DNA of 64,000 bases, from positions 1-64,000 of the forward strand of contig NZ_VLXZ01000005.1 of assembly GCF_007293315.1 (NCBI RefSeq), read 5' to 3'. Positions 15,896 to 24,680 of the stretch are shown in pieces. The DNA comes from Alkalicoccobacillus porphyridii. Its GTDB lineage: Bacteria; Bacillota; Bacilli; Bacillales; Bacillaceae_D. Each line of letters begins with the position of its first letter. Positions within the stretch are counted from its first letter, which is position 1. A program made the position numbers and the translations under genes. Below the pieces are notes generated by a model. It had not been told where the DNA came from. It saw only the letters and a program-made list of their open reading frames with translations, and ran no database searches.

Positions 15896-16030
15896 ATGGA
15901 ACATGTGGCTTCGGTAGGATTTCCCTTTGGCTCAATCTTTGTTCAAATTTTAGGTTTTGCTATTCTACTGTTCTTTTTTTATTTTGCTTTTATTGGATTA
16001 AAAGCGATAAGGAAATATCTTAAGAGTTAA
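15896..16030 (+). CDS. 44-residue single-helix membrane peptide
   Basis: A short frame beginning at ATG 15896 behind AAAGGTGGAG. It encodes one long hydrophobic helix (about residues 12-34, rich in Phe, Ile and Leu) and a basic end, AIRKYLKS. Good ribosome-binding site, close spacing to the upstream gene and a terminator immediately after it support a real gene. Function unknown. Confidence 0.6.
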   Translation: MEHVASVGFPFGSIFVQILGFAILLFFFYFAFIGLKAIRKYLKS

Positions 16031-16057
16031 ACAAGCTAAATATTGAACCCCAAAAAA

Positions 16058-16097
16058 AGGGTGATACTTAGAGATTAACTAGGTTCACCTTTTTTAT
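16058..16097 (+). terminator. Terminator of the 14910-16030 gene cluster
   Basis: An imperfect hairpin with arms beginning AGGGTGA and ending TTCACCT, followed by TTTTTT, 30 nt after the last small gene. Confidence 0.65.
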
Positions 16098-16303
16098 TCC
16101 TTCCATTACAAGACTCTTTTATGCCTACTTTTTAAGTTTTTTCATACGCTATATTGTAATGATCGGCTAATGGAGTTAATTCACCAATAGCGAAGTTTAC
16201 ATAATAAATTTATAGACACTATTAAATTGAGGCGTTTGATTTAATATAAAAAATCAGAGATCAGCTAGAACGAAAAGTCCTGAATGAAACAAAGATAAAT
16301 ATG
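16098..16303. other. Intergenic stretch without recognised content
   Basis: AT-rich sequence between two terminators. I see no gene, repeat or clear promoter here. Confidence 0.5.
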
Positions 16304-16340
16304 TAAAAAGAGGGCTGCCTATTTAGGTAGACCTCTTTTT
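16304..16340. terminator. Bidirectional terminator
   Basis: AAAGAGG (arm with CTGCCT) pairs with AGGTAG...CCTCTTT around a short loop, with A and T runs on both sides. It ends directly at the stop codon of the leftward 78-residue gene. Confidence 0.7.
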
Positions 16341-16345
16341 ATGAA

Positions 16346-16582
16346 TTATTCATCACTTTTGAATGCTTGTATATATTCTTCTTCAGACATTGCCGTAACA
16401 TCTTTTATTGTCTCTTTAACCTTTTCAGAGAATTCCCTCTCCTCAAATCTTTTACTATACTCTCTTTCATCTAGAATCTCTTTTTCAAACAGCTTCTTTT
16501 TCAACAATTCATTTTCTGCGGTTAACATAGCTATATGTTTTAACATTGGTTTGATCCAATCCATCTCATGGTCTTTTCCCAT
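16346..16582 (-). CDS. Small coiled-coil protein, unknown
   Basis: A 78-residue, very charged protein: a short N-terminal segment MGKDHEMDWIKPMLKHIAML, a predicted coiled coil rich in Glu, Lys and Leu (about residues 22-60), and an acidic end. Two ATGs follow GGAGGTGAA; the second (16582) has the better spacing of 7 nt. Not recognised as a known family. It stands alone between terminators. Confidence 0.6.
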   Translation of the reverse strand: MGKDHEMDWIKPMLKHIAMLTAENELLKKKLFEKEILDEREYSKRFEEREFSEKVKETIKDVTAMSEEEYIQAFKSDE

Positions 16583-16700
16583 CATTTCACCTCCTTCTAC
16601 CTACTTCGACAGGAACTACCATAATCCTTTAGAGTTTTCTCTTTAAATCACACCACCAAATATGTAGCGTATTGCTAGCTCGAGATCCACATGAGTCCAT

Positions 16701-16740
16701 AAAAAAAGAAAAGGGCCCATCCAAAACGGATGGGTCCTTC
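16701..16740 (-). terminator. Terminator of ppiB
   Basis: On the minus strand GGACCCATCC pairs with GGATGGGCCC, followed by TTTTCTTTTTTT. Position directly behind ppiB. Confidence 0.9.
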
Positions 16741-16750
16741 CAATCAATTT

Positions 16751-17185
16751 TTACTCTTCCCAAACCTTTACATCACTCATAACATCGCCTTGCTTAATGC
16801 GAGTAACTAGGTCTTCGCCTTCGATCACTTGTCCGAAAACAGTGTGCACGCCATCAAGATGAGGTTGTGATTCATGTACAACGAAGAATTGGCTGCCGCC
16901 TGTGTCTTTACCAGCGTGAGCCATAGATAGGGCTCCCTTTACGTGCTTATGAGGATTGCCTTCTGTTTCACATTTGATTGTGTAGCCAGGACCGCCTGTA
17001 CCGTTTCCAGCAGGATCTCCGCCTTGTGCAACGAATCCAGGGATGACACGGTGGAACGTTAATCCGTTATAGAATCCGCTATTAGCTAGTTTTTCAAAGT
17101 TTTCAACGTGTCCTGGTGCTGCTTCTGGGTAAAACTCAATAACAAGCTTTTCGCCGTTTTCAAATGCGATGTGTCCTTTTTTCAT
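16751..17185 (-). CDS. ppiB: Cyclophilin-type peptidyl-prolyl cis-trans isomerase
   Basis: Catalyses proline cis-trans isomerisation during folding in the cytoplasm. The 144-residue cyclophilin has [15 protein letters not shown] with catalytic Arg, the [12 protein letters not shown] loop, [14 protein letters not shown] and the active-site [10 protein letters not shown]. No signal peptide. ATG 17185 is 9 nt behind GAGG and gives the B. subtilis length; the five upstream codons of the longest frame are excluded. It follows lysA as in related genomes. Confidence 0.95.
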   Translation of the reverse strand: MKKGHIAFENGEKLVIEFYPEAAPGHVENFEKLANSGFYNGLTFHRVIPGFVAQGGDPAGNGTGGPGYTIKCETEGNPHKHVKGALSMAHAGKDTGGSQFFVVHESQPHLDGVHTVFGQVIEGEDLVTRIKQGDVMSDVKVWEE

Positions 17186-17295
17186 ATAAATCAGCCTCAT
17201 TTCTGTAAGGGTTCATTTTTTGTTTCAAGTTGCTGTAAGTTCCAGCCAGCACCTATTGTACACTATCTTTCGTCAAATATGAACTGATGTCACTT

Positions 17296-18615
17296 TTAGA
17301 GCTTGACTGTTTTTGTTAATGGTACGTCGAGTCTTACTAAGTCTTCGTATTCTTCTCGTTTAACCACTAGCTGCACTTCGCCATTTTCTAAAAATACTAC
17401 CGGTGGGCGTGGAATACGGTTGTAATTGTTCGCCATTGAATAGCCGTAGGCGCCAGTGCAAAAGACTGCTAATATGTCCTCATGATTAGCTTTTGGTAGT
17501 GGTAGATCCCAAATAAGCATATCTCCGCTTTCGCAGCATTTCCCTGCAATGGAGAATTTCTGATCGGCCTGTTCAATTGCTCGGTTTGCTAGAATTCCGT
17601 CATATTCAGCTTGATATAAGGCAGGACGCAAGTTATCACTCATTCCACCATCAACTGCTAGGTAATGTCTTACACCAGGAATATCCTTTTGAGATCCTAC
17701 TGTGTAAAGGGTTGTTCCGGCATCTCCTACAAGAGAACGACCTGGCTCAATCCAGATTTCCGGCATAGCCATTTCAAATTGTTCGGCGTATTGTTTCATT
17801 ACTTGTGTCATTTGACTCACATATTCACGAGGGTGTAATGGTTCATCTCCATCCACGTATCGTATGCCAAAGCCTCCACCAAGATTAAGGACCTTTGGTA
17901 TAAAATCAAGCTTCTCACGCCAATGTTCAATGTATTCAAAGATTTTCTCAACTGCCATAACAAAGCCCTGTGTTTCAAAAATTTGCGAGCCAATATGACT
18001 ATGAATGCCAAGAAGATTCATTGTATTACTTTTTAAGGATAGTTTAATGGCTTCATCTACTTGTCCATTTGTTAAATCAAAGCCAAATTTTGAGTCCTCC
18101 TGCCCAGTAGAAATATAATCATGCGTGTGGGCCTCTACTCCTGGAGTGATTCGCAGTAACACATCCATCGTTTTACCGTGTGCAGTACAGATTTCCTCGA
18201 GTAAAGTCATTTCATAGAAATTATCAACAACTACACAACCGATTCCTGATTTTACTGCAAGCTCTAACTCTTGTCGGCTTTTGTTATTACCATGAAAATG
18301 GACCTTCTCCATTGGTACTCCTGCTTTAATGGCTGTATATAATTCTCCCCCAGAGACTACGTCGAAGCTAAGTCCAAGCTCATCCGCTAGCTGATACATA
18401 GCTACACAGCTAAATGCCTTACTAGCATAGGCGACTTGGTAAGGGATTTTTTCATGTTCAAATGCTTGCTTAAATTGTTCTGCGCGTTTGCGGATCAAAG
18501 CTACGTCATATACAAACAGGGGTGTCCCGTGTTCCTTCGCAAGTGCTACCGTGTCTACACCACCAATTTCCAGGTGTCCATGTACATTAATATGGCTTGT
18601 GCCGTGAAGATACAT
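17296..18615 (-). CDS. lysA: Diaminopimelate decarboxylase
   Basis: Last step of lysine synthesis: PLP-dependent decarboxylation of meso-diaminopimelate. The 439-residue protein has the PLP lysine in VAYASKAFS (near residue 55), HIGSQIF, GGGFGIRY, EPGRSLVGDAG, and the substrate/PLP segment CCESGD plus AYGYSMANNYN. ATG 18615 is 10 nt behind AAGGAG and gives the B. subtilis length and start (M-x-LHGTS); ATG 18621 is too close to the site. Located downstream of spoVAF as in B. subtilis. Confidence 0.96.
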   Translation of the reverse strand: MYLHGTSHINVHGHLEIGGVDTVALAKEHGTPLFVYDVALIRKRAEQFKQAFEHEKIPYQVAYASKAFSCVAMYQLADELGLSFDVVSGGELYTAIKAGVPMEKVHFHGNNKSRQELELAVKSGIGCVVVDNFYEMTLLEEICTAHGKTMDVLLRITPGVEAHTHDYISTGQEDSKFGFDLTNGQVDEAIKLSLKSNTMNLLGIHSHIGSQIFETQGFVMAVEKIFEYIEHWREKLDFIPKVLNLGGGFGIRYVDGDEPLHPREYVSQMTQVMKQYAEQFEMAMPEIWIEPGRSLVGDAGTTLYTVGSQKDIPGVRHYLAVDGGMSDNLRPALYQAEYDGILANRAIEQADQKFSIAGKCCESGDMLIWDLPLPKANHEDILAVFCTGAYGYSMANNYNRIPRPPVVFLENGEVQLVVKREEYEDLVRLDVPLTKTVKL

Positions 18616-18757
18616 AGTCATTTCTCTCCTTCTTGCCAAGCTGAAAAAACAGCCGATGCTAATCACATCAACTGCCCTCAGCTATTTCTCTGTTATTTAA
18701 GTGTACAATATTCTTACACTTTATCACACTTTAATAAAGTAAGCTATTGGCAAATAC

Positions 18758-20242
18758 CTAACTAGATGGCTTCTGACGGACTTTATCCTGAGGGTTCACA
18801 ATCGATGGTCTCCATTTTAATGAAGGGACTGTTGCACGAACAAGAATTTGCCACATTTCCGGAGGAGAAAACGGAAGAAATGGCCATAAATATGGTTTAT
18901 TAAAAGGCTTTGTAGAAGACAGGAAGAAAATAAAAATCAAGAACGCTACAACAAATCCTGGAACCTTAAAAAGAGCAACAGAGATTATAAACAGATATCT
19001 GACCATTCTTAAAGCGACACCTAATTCATAACTTGGCGTCGCAAACATTCCTATGGCTCCAAGCGATATATAAAGGATGACCTCTGCTGTTAAATACCCT
19101 ACTTCAATCGCCATATCGCCAATTAACAGTGCGGCGACAAGTCCGAGTGCCGTTGCGAGAGGTGACGGAGTATGAATGGCCGCCATTCGCAAGAGCTCAA
19201 TACCCATCTCACCAAATATAATTTGCAAAACAATAGGAATATGTTTATGTTCTTCTGGTCCAATAAATGAAAGGACTTCAGGTAATAGGTACTGATTTGT
19301 GGCAAGAAGAAGCCAAAACGGCAAAATAAATAAGGAAAACATGATTCCCGTGAATCGCATAAAGCGAAGAAAACTACCTACTGCCGCTGATTGCCGGTAC
19401 TCTTCAGCATGCTGCACATGATGAAAAAGCGTTGTGGGTGTTATGATGACACTTGGTGTTGTATCCACAATTAAGACAATATGGCCTTCCAAAAGATGTG
19501 TCGCTGCGACATCTGGACGCTCTGTATATCTAACAAGTGGGAAAGGGTTGTAGCCTTGTTTGACGATATATTCTTCAATTACTTTGTCTGCCATCGTTAT
19601 TCCATCTATGGTAATGGCTTCAATTTCCTTTTTTATAATAGCAACCAGATCAGGATCTGCAATCCCATCTATATAGGAGATACAAATATCCGTTTTTGAG
19701 CGAACACCTACCTGAACAATCTCATGACGAAGACGTTCATCTCGAATTCTTCTCCTAGTGAGGCCTGTGTTCAAAATTATATTTTCTGTATAGCCATCTC
19801 GTGCCCCTCGAACAACTCTTTCAGTATCTGGCTCCTCAGGGCCACGCCCAGGGTACATTCTCACATCAACGATAAATGCCTGCTCAGACCCTTCGTGAAT
19901 AATAAAAACAAGGCCTGATAGCATTTGTGTAATGGCATCGTCCATGGAATTGGTTTCTTCCACTTGAACATGAGTTAAATGATTTTTTATGGCTAGATGA
20001 ACGTCTCCTGTTTTCCTTCCTCGTGCGTCAAGATCCATTAACTCTTTAAGGATCTCAATTAAATATTCATTGTCCGTAAGTCCGGTCACATAATAAATAC
20101 TAAGCTCTCTGCCTAAAATGCTCAGATTCCGTACGCCGACATCAAATGATACGTCCAGTGCTAATCGCTCTTCTAAGCGTTCGACATTTTCTGAATACGA
20201 ATCACTGAATGTCTCTTCTTTTTTCTTATAGTCCTGAGACAA
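18758..20242 (-). CDS. spoVAF: Stage V sporulation protein AF (GerA-family)
   Basis: A 494-residue protein related to the A subunits of germinant receptors: a large N-terminal soluble domain (about residues 1-290) and a C-terminal region with 4-5 membrane helices and the conserved PSPLATALG and ATPSYELGVALRMVRY segments. Part of the SpoVA complex that moves dipicolinic acid across the inner spore membrane. TTG 20242 lies 9 nt behind AAAGGAG; GTG 20251 would overlap that site. It overlaps spoVAEA by 17 nt. Confidence 0.92.
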   Translation of the reverse strand: MSQDYKKKEETFSDSYSENVERLEERLALDVSFDVGVRNLSILGRELSIYYVTGLTDNEYLIEILKELMDLDARGRKTGDVHLAIKNHLTHVQVEETNSMDDAITQMLSGLVFIIHEGSEQAFIVDVRMYPGRGPEEPDTERVVRGARDGYTENIILNTGLTRRRIRDERLRHEIVQVGVRSKTDICISYIDGIADPDLVAIIKKEIEAITIDGITMADKVIEEYIVKQGYNPFPLVRYTERPDVAATHLLEGHIVLIVDTTPSVIITPTTLFHHVQHAEEYRQSAAVGSFLRFMRFTGIMFSLFILPFWLLLATNQYLLPEVLSFIGPEEHKHIPIVLQIIFGEMGIELLRMAAIHTPSPLATALGLVAALLIGDMAIEVGYLTAEVILYISLGAIGMFATPSYELGVALRMVRYLFIISVALFKVPGFVVAFLIFIFFLSSTKPFNKPYLWPFLPFSPPEMWQILVRATVPSLKWRPSIVNPQDKVRQKPSS

Positions 20243-20807
20243 GGTACCCACTCCTTTCTAAAATGAGCTGTACCGCTTTTTTGGTCACTGGACAGCCCCT
20301 TTTCACATCATCTTGCCCTCTCATTTTGCCAATATCACCGATTCCCACAACAATGGGCAGCTTTAGCTCATCTAAGATATAGACGGTGTCTCCATTCATT
20401 CTATTGAGCTCTAAATCCTGAAGACCTTCCTTATCCACTCCATACTCCGTTAACTCTCCATAGCGATCTATACTAATATGCACATTTGTCCATTCCCTAG
20501 CATGTGTAGCTGAGGCGACAGCAACAGCACCTAATACGCGAATATCCGGATGGTCGAATAGTGCTCGCATTAACCGTTCACCTGGCCCCTCCTCACGATA
20601 GCCACAGTCATCAAACATGATTAAAACAACGGCATCATCAGGAGTTTGAAAAATATTCTGAATGAGCTTTTGTTTAGAGAGTGTGGAAGGATTTCCAGCA
20701 GAAGCACTAATACAACGGCAACCAAGCTCAGTAGCTACCCATTCTATCGTTTTTTTGGCTGCTGCGTCCCCATCCGTGATAAATATGACATCTTTCAAAT
20801 GCTTCAT
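20226..20807 (-). CDS. spoVAEA: Stage V sporulation protein AEA
   Basis: A soluble 193-residue protein with the family start KDVIFITDGDAAAKK and conserved FDDCGYREEGPGE, VASATHAREW and VGIGDIGKMRGQDDV. In B. subtilis it is encoded between spoVAEB and spoVAF, as here. It is dispensable for dipicolinate movement in some studies; exact role unclear. AAGGAGG precedes ATG 20807. Confidence 0.93.
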   Translation of the reverse strand: MKHLKDVIFITDGDAAAKKTIEWVATELGCRCISASAGNPSTLSKQKLIQNIFQTPDDAVVLIMFDDCGYREEGPGERLMRALFDHPDIRVLGAVAVASATHAREWTNVHISIDRYGELTEYGVDKEGLQDLELNRMNGDTVYILDELKLPIVVGIGDIGKMRGQDDVKRGCPVTKKAVQLILERSGYLVSGL

Positions 20808-20811
20808 TCTA

Positions 20812-21162
20812 TTACCTCCTTGGTCTACACATTAGAGCGACCCCAAATGAGATGACAATGGAACAAGACAAACTCATGGAAGCGAGAGAAAATAATCCTG
20901 CACCTATACCCAAAAATCCTTGTCCCCCTCCTTCACTCATGGCTCCGTGAACAAGCGCATGTCCAATAGAGGTAATTGGAATAATTGCTCCAGCTTCGGA
21001 TAGTAGAAGCAGTGAATCGTATAGATGAAACCCATCTAGACATGCCCCCAGTATTACAAGAACAGAAAGACACTGGACAGGTGTGAGTCGACCAATATCA
21101 AGTAGGCTCTGTCCAATCAGACAGATCGTTCCACCAATCATAAAAGCCCATAGATAAATCAC
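20812..21162 (-). CDS. spoVAEB: Stage V sporulation protein AEB
   Basis: A 116-residue membrane protein with three or four helices. The GGTICLIGQ N-terminus and the EAGAIIPITSIGHALVHGAM segment are shared with SpoVAC, with which it forms the membrane channel for dipicolinic acid. Its start overlaps the spoVAD stop by 4 nt. Confidence 0.94.
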   Translation of the reverse strand: MIYLWAFMIGGTICLIGQSLLDIGRLTPVQCLSVLVILGACLDGFHLYDSLLLLSEAGAIIPITSIGHALVHGAMSEGGGQGFLGIGAGLFSLASMSLSCSIVISFGVALMCRPRR

Positions 21163-22175
21163 TCTTCATGCTCACACCTTTCAAGAGATACTGCGTGTGC
21201 CACGGCTGGAATCGTATCCCCTTCACTTACCGATGTATGACTAAAGAGAGCACCTGTGGCTAGTAGCAGGACCCGATTGTATGTACCCTTTTGGAGATCA
21301 CGGATGATACGACCATACGTGACCACTGCAGCACACCCTGCTCCACTGCCACCAGCTAAATATAATGGATCTGAACGAAAGATCTTTACTCCGCCATCCT
21401 GATGCCATTCTTCAAGCTTATAGCCATGCTCCCTCATCCATTTTCTGAATATACTACTCCCGATCCTACCCAGGTCCCCCGTGAGGATTAAATCATAATC
21501 CTCAAGTGTTCGACCCGTTTCTCTTAGATGGGTAAGCAAGGTTTGACCAGCAGCTGGTGCCATTGCCGCACCCATATTCGTTGTATCCTTTATTCCCATA
21601 TCAACCAACTCGCCAATTGTTGCAACACCTATTTTTATGGAGCTTTTTTTTCGAGATACAAGAGCTACTCCGGCACCCGTGACAGTGTATTGAGCGGTTT
21701 GACTCTTTTGATGAGCCATTTCTGTTGGAAAACGAAATTGCTTTTCCGCTACACCATGGTGACTGCTAGCTCCAGCGAGCACGTGAGTCGCTAACCCTGT
21801 TTCTACAAGCAAAGCGGCCATAATTAACGTTTGACTTGCCGTAGCACAAGCCGAATACATTCCAATAAAAGGAAGATCGAGATCCCTTGCACTGAAGGAT
21901 GATGCTGTTAATTGATGGTCAAGATCACCCGCTAGTAAATAATCCACTTTCTTTAGCTGAAGGCCTGCCTTTTTCAAACAAATCATCACAGCATCTTTGA
22001 GTAATACTCTTTCCGCCTTGGCAAAGCTTGCTTCTCCGCAGTATAAATTATCATACGATTGGTCAAATGATTGCCCAAGCGGTCCTTTATGCTCCGCTGG
22101 GCCAACTACTGTCCCTGTAGCCTGAATATACACCGGTTCTGTATATTCCCACGTAAGCTTTCCTAATTTTTTCAT
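21159..22175 (-). CDS. spoVAD: Stage V sporulation protein AD (thiolase-like)
   Basis: A 338-residue thiolase-fold protein that binds dipicolinic acid in the developing spore. Visible are GPLGQSFD, the MYSACATASQT segment around the thiolase-type Cys, and the C-terminal GGSGAGCAAVV. The frame is open to 22196, but ATG 22175 sits 8 nt behind GAGAGG and gives the B. subtilis length. Confidence 0.95.
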   Translation of the reverse strand: MKKLGKLTWEYTEPVYIQATGTVVGPAEHKGPLGQSFDQSYDNLYCGEASFAKAERVLLKDAVMICLKKAGLQLKKVDYLLAGDLDHQLTASSFSARDLDLPFIGMYSACATASQTLIMAALLVETGLATHVLAGASSHHGVAEKQFRFPTEMAHQKSQTAQYTVTGAGVALVSRKKSSIKIGVATIGELVDMGIKDTTNMGAAMAPAAGQTLLTHLRETGRTLEDYDLILTGDLGRIGSSIFRKWMREHGYKLEEWHQDGGVKIFRSDPLYLAGGSGAGCAAVVTYGRIIRDLQKGTYNRVLLLATGALFSHTSVSEGDTIPAVAHAVSLERCEHEE

Positions 22176-22205
22176 AGACCGGTCCTCTCTGTTCAATAAA
22201 GCATC

Positions 22206-22661
22206 TTATTTGATAATGGTATGGATAATAAGCCTGACCGCACTTGCCACATATGCCATCACAACACCCGTTACAAGAACAGTGCCAGCAAGCTTGAGAA
22301 GATGAGCGGCTGCGCCCTGAATAATCCCCTCATGACGATGGTCCATTGCTGAGCTCGTCATTAAATTAACCAAACCAGTAATTGGTACCAGGATGCCTGC
22401 GCCAGAAAAAGCCGCTGTTTTTCTATATAAACCAAAACCAGTCATGACCGAGGCAGCAAGGATCAGTGTCACAAGCATCCATTCCACTGCAGCCTGTCGT
22501 TCTATTAAAAAGATGTGGTGATAAAGCTCGATCAGACCTTGACCAATCACACAGATAGCTCCTCCTACGAGAAAGGCTTTTGTACCATTACGAAAAAATT
22601 GTCTTTTAGGTAGGAATATTTCGATATTTTTCTGATATTGTTTTTGTTTTAGCTTTGTCAT
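22206..22661 (-). CDS. spoVAC: Stage V sporulation protein AC
   Basis: A 151-residue protein with four predicted helices and the family segments FLVGGAICVIGQGLIE and GAGILVPITGLVNLMTSSAMD. In B. subtilis SpoVAC behaves as a mechanosensitive dipicolinate channel. ATG 22661 is 9 nt behind GAAGGA; ATG 22670 touches the site. Confidence 0.95.
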   Translation of the reverse strand: MTKLKQKQYQKNIEIFLPKRQFFRNGTKAFLVGGAICVIGQGLIELYHHIFLIERQAAVEWMLVTLILAASVMTGFGLYRKTAAFSGAGILVPITGLVNLMTSSAMDHRHEGIIQGAAAHLLKLAGTVLVTGVVMAYVASAVRLIIHTIIK

Positions 22662-22676
22662 ATATTCCATTCCTTC

Positions 22677-23096
22677 CTACAACGTAAACCAGATCCACTG
22701 AAATAAAGATCCTGCTACCTTGCCTAAAGCGATGGCCATTAGTAATAAAAGAAGTTGTCCCCTCATCCCCATTCGTTTTACAAGGATGGGCCACACATTG
22801 AGTACCTCTGTTAAAGCTGCAGCTAATAAGCCAATAAACACACCAGCTAACAAGCCAACAATAGCAGCCATTAATCGATTCGAACCCACCGAAAAGCTAT
22901 AAAAGCTCGCCCACGTCCCGCATTGAATACCGAGTATGCCCGCCCATTCATACAAACGGATCCACGACTCTGAGCGAGACAATTGGGCAAGCCGAGGAAT
23001 AACACCTAAAACCGTAATAAAGGCTACTAGTCCCCCACCAACAGCTAGTCCTCCGCCTATTCCAATCAATATGCTAAGCATCCAACTAATGATCAT
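22677..23096 (-). CDS. spoVAB: Stage V sporulation protein AB
   Basis: A 139-residue integral membrane protein with four or five helices (IGIGGGLAVGGGLVAFITVLG near the N-terminus and GLLAGVFIGLLAAALTEVLN centrally). Required with the other SpoVA proteins for dipicolinic acid uptake into the spore. It overlaps spoVAA by 11 nt, indicating coupling. Confidence 0.93.
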   Translation of the reverse strand: MIISWMLSILIGIGGGLAVGGGLVAFITVLGVIPRLAQLSRSESWIRLYEWAGILGIQCGTWASFYSFSVGSNRLMAAIVGLLAGVFIGLLAAALTEVLNVWPILVKRMGMRGQLLLLLMAIALGKVAGSLFQWIWFTL

Positions 23097-23688
23097 GATT
23101 ATCTTTCTGCACTACATATAAATCCAGATTCTGTTGGTAATTAAACATTTCTACATCAAGTGGACTCGGCTCGTCATTAAAGCGTTTCTTAAAAAAATGA
23201 TTAAAAAACAATACCATGCCGATCCCTAAACCAATTGAATAAGGTATTTGTAGCCACAAAGGATAAAGAGTGTCCGTTCCCGTTAACAAATAATAAAGTC
23301 TGATGTGTACAGCGCGCATACTCACATCTTCGTGGAAGTTCATCACCGCAAGTGCTGACCCAACAAATAAAAGGAGCCAAACCGTTATAATATAGATGGG
23401 TTTAAGCCGTTTCTGTGGCTGCTTTATATAAACAACTGTATTAGCTGGTCCAACAATTTGAATGTCAATCCTAGGATAGTGGAAGCGAATGGCTGAAATC
23501 ACTGCAAGGACATCAATGGACAGTTTAGATCCGTCTTCTTTTTTTATATGGTATACGGGGAGCTGCTGAATTCGCTTAAGTACCTCAGTATCTCCGGACA
23601 AGCGAACGAGATTCATTAAGGTTAGCTGTTGATTTCGTTCAGCCTCTACCCTTGGTTTCATCCGTACAAATAACGTTTGATTCTCCAC
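23086..23688 (-). CDS. spoVAA: Stage V sporulation protein AA
   Basis: First gene of the spoVA operon. The 200-residue protein has a soluble N-terminal half (about residues 1-95), then two helices with the conserved VWLLLFVGSALAVMNFHEDV and PYSIGLGIGMVLFFNHFFKK, and EPSPLDVEMFNYQQNLD near the end. Start is GTG 23688 with a weak GGGCGTGA site; no better start is visible. Confidence 0.93.
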   Translation of the reverse strand: MENQTLFVRMKPRVEAERNQQLTLMNLVRLSGDTEVLKRIQQLPVYHIKKEDGSKLSIDVLAVISAIRFHYPRIDIQIVGPANTVVYIKQPQKRLKPIYIITVWLLLFVGSALAVMNFHEDVSMRAVHIRLYYLLTGTDTLYPLWLQIPYSIGLGIGMVLFFNHFFKKRFNDEPSPLDVEMFNYQQNLDLYVVQKDNHDH

Positions 23689-23717
23689 GATATCACGCCC
23701 TTCAAGAGCTTCTTCCT

Positions 23718-23747
23718 TAGTATGCTAAGTCTCTACTCAGTTCATGC
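23718..23747 (-). promoter_or_regulatory. Sigma-G promoter of the spoVA operon
   Basis: On the minus strand GCATG (23743-23747), 18 nt, CATACTA (23718-23724), a full match to the forespore sigma-G pattern, about 30 nt before spoVAA. Confidence 0.85.
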
Positions 23748-23769
23748 GTAACATTTAAAACTGATTAAA

Positions 23770-23875
23770 ACAGTGGAGAGTTATAGATCCTCTTATTTCA
23801 ATGAACCTGTTCTCCGAGGCCTCAGAAAACGGCCTCATCCTTTTATCCGCTTGTTATAAGGTAGGCATTAGTATG
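23770..23875 (+). repeat. Degenerate remnant of element A/B composite
   Basis: TCTTATTTCAATGAACCTG, a GAGGCC...GGCCTC inverted repeat and TCCGCTTG followed by AGGTAGGCATTAG keep the order of the A and B ends in the intact copies, but the interior is lost. Confidence 0.4.
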
Positions 23876-23886
23876 ACCTGATCCAA

Positions 23887-23922
23887 AAACACCCCGTCCC
23901 ACTAAAATGAGTGGGACGGGGT
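23887..23922 (-). terminator. Terminator of the TspO-like/hydrolase operon
   Basis: ACCCCGTCCCACT (23891-23903) and AGTGGGACGGGGT (23910-23922) form a perfect 13-bp stem; on the minus strand it is followed by GTTTTTG. Confidence 0.85.
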
Positions 23923-23936
23923 TTCGGGGCTACCAT

Positions 23937-24668
23937 CTATTCATTTAACACAGCTTCATTATTTAATGAATCTATCCATTGATCTAGCTCTGTAATGACA
24001 ATGTCATGCTGTTCTGCTGGGGTTAAGGAGCTCGTCTGGTCCCCTTTTTGTGGGCCATAATCACCAAAATTGGCATGATTGCCTTCTTCAATAACTATTT
24101 TGGTTGTTTGATCAGGTAGGTTGATTTCATACTCAGCCATCTTCTCTGGTGTAGCCAACCCATCTCGCCCTGCTGAAATGTCTAACACGGGTAAGTCAAT
24201 ATTTGTAAGATCACTCGCTGAGTAGGCTGCAAGCAAAAATAAACCCGACAGCTTCTCGTGATAATCCTCCGTATAGGAAGCAGCCATGGCCCCTCCAAGA
24301 GAATGACCACCAATATACCACTGCTCTACGTAGGGATAGCTTGCCATGATGTCATTCGCCTTTGTCGGATACAGTACCGCCAAATGAAACGGCATTGTAG
24401 GGATATGAACAAAATAGTCTTTCTGACTCATATCATGCCCGAGATAATTATAAGCATCTGGCTCTACCTTTGCTCCCGGATAAAAGATTATTCCAATGCT
24501 CGCATCAGGATCACCAAAACGGTATCCACCGTTCTCTTCTGTTCCTGCAAAGGTCTCAGCTCCTTCAACAGCTTCATATGTAAAGGATGCCCACACAATT
24601 GCACTGATTAAGATAATCAGCAAGAGGGCAACGAATCCCGTTAACCCTCTTATCCATATTTTTTTCAT
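23937..24668 (-). CDS. Membrane-anchored alpha/beta hydrolase
   Basis: A 243-residue protein with an N-terminal membrane helix (about residues 8-29) and an extracytoplasmic alpha/beta hydrolase domain. The nucleophile is in GGHSLGGAMA, the acid in ISAGRDGLAT and the His in EEGNHANFGDYG. IIFYPGAKVEP resembles the oxyanion-hole segment of the dienelactone-hydrolase-like group. It begins 12 nt after the TspO-like gene and is probably under control of the upstream TetR repressor. Substrate unknown. Confidence 0.8.
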   Translation of the reverse strand: MKKIWIRGLTGFVALLLIILISAIVWASFTYEAVEGAETFAGTEENGGYRFGDPDASIGIIFYPGAKVEPDAYNYLGHDMSQKDYFVHIPTMPFHLAVLYPTKANDIMASYPYVEQWYIGGHSLGGAMAASYTEDYHEKLSGLFLLAAYSASDLTNIDLPVLDISAGRDGLATPEKMAEYEINLPDQTTKIVIEEGNHANFGDYGPQKGDQTSSLTPAEQHDIVITELDQWIDSLNNEAVLNE

Positions 24669-24680
24669 GGCGTTTCCCTT

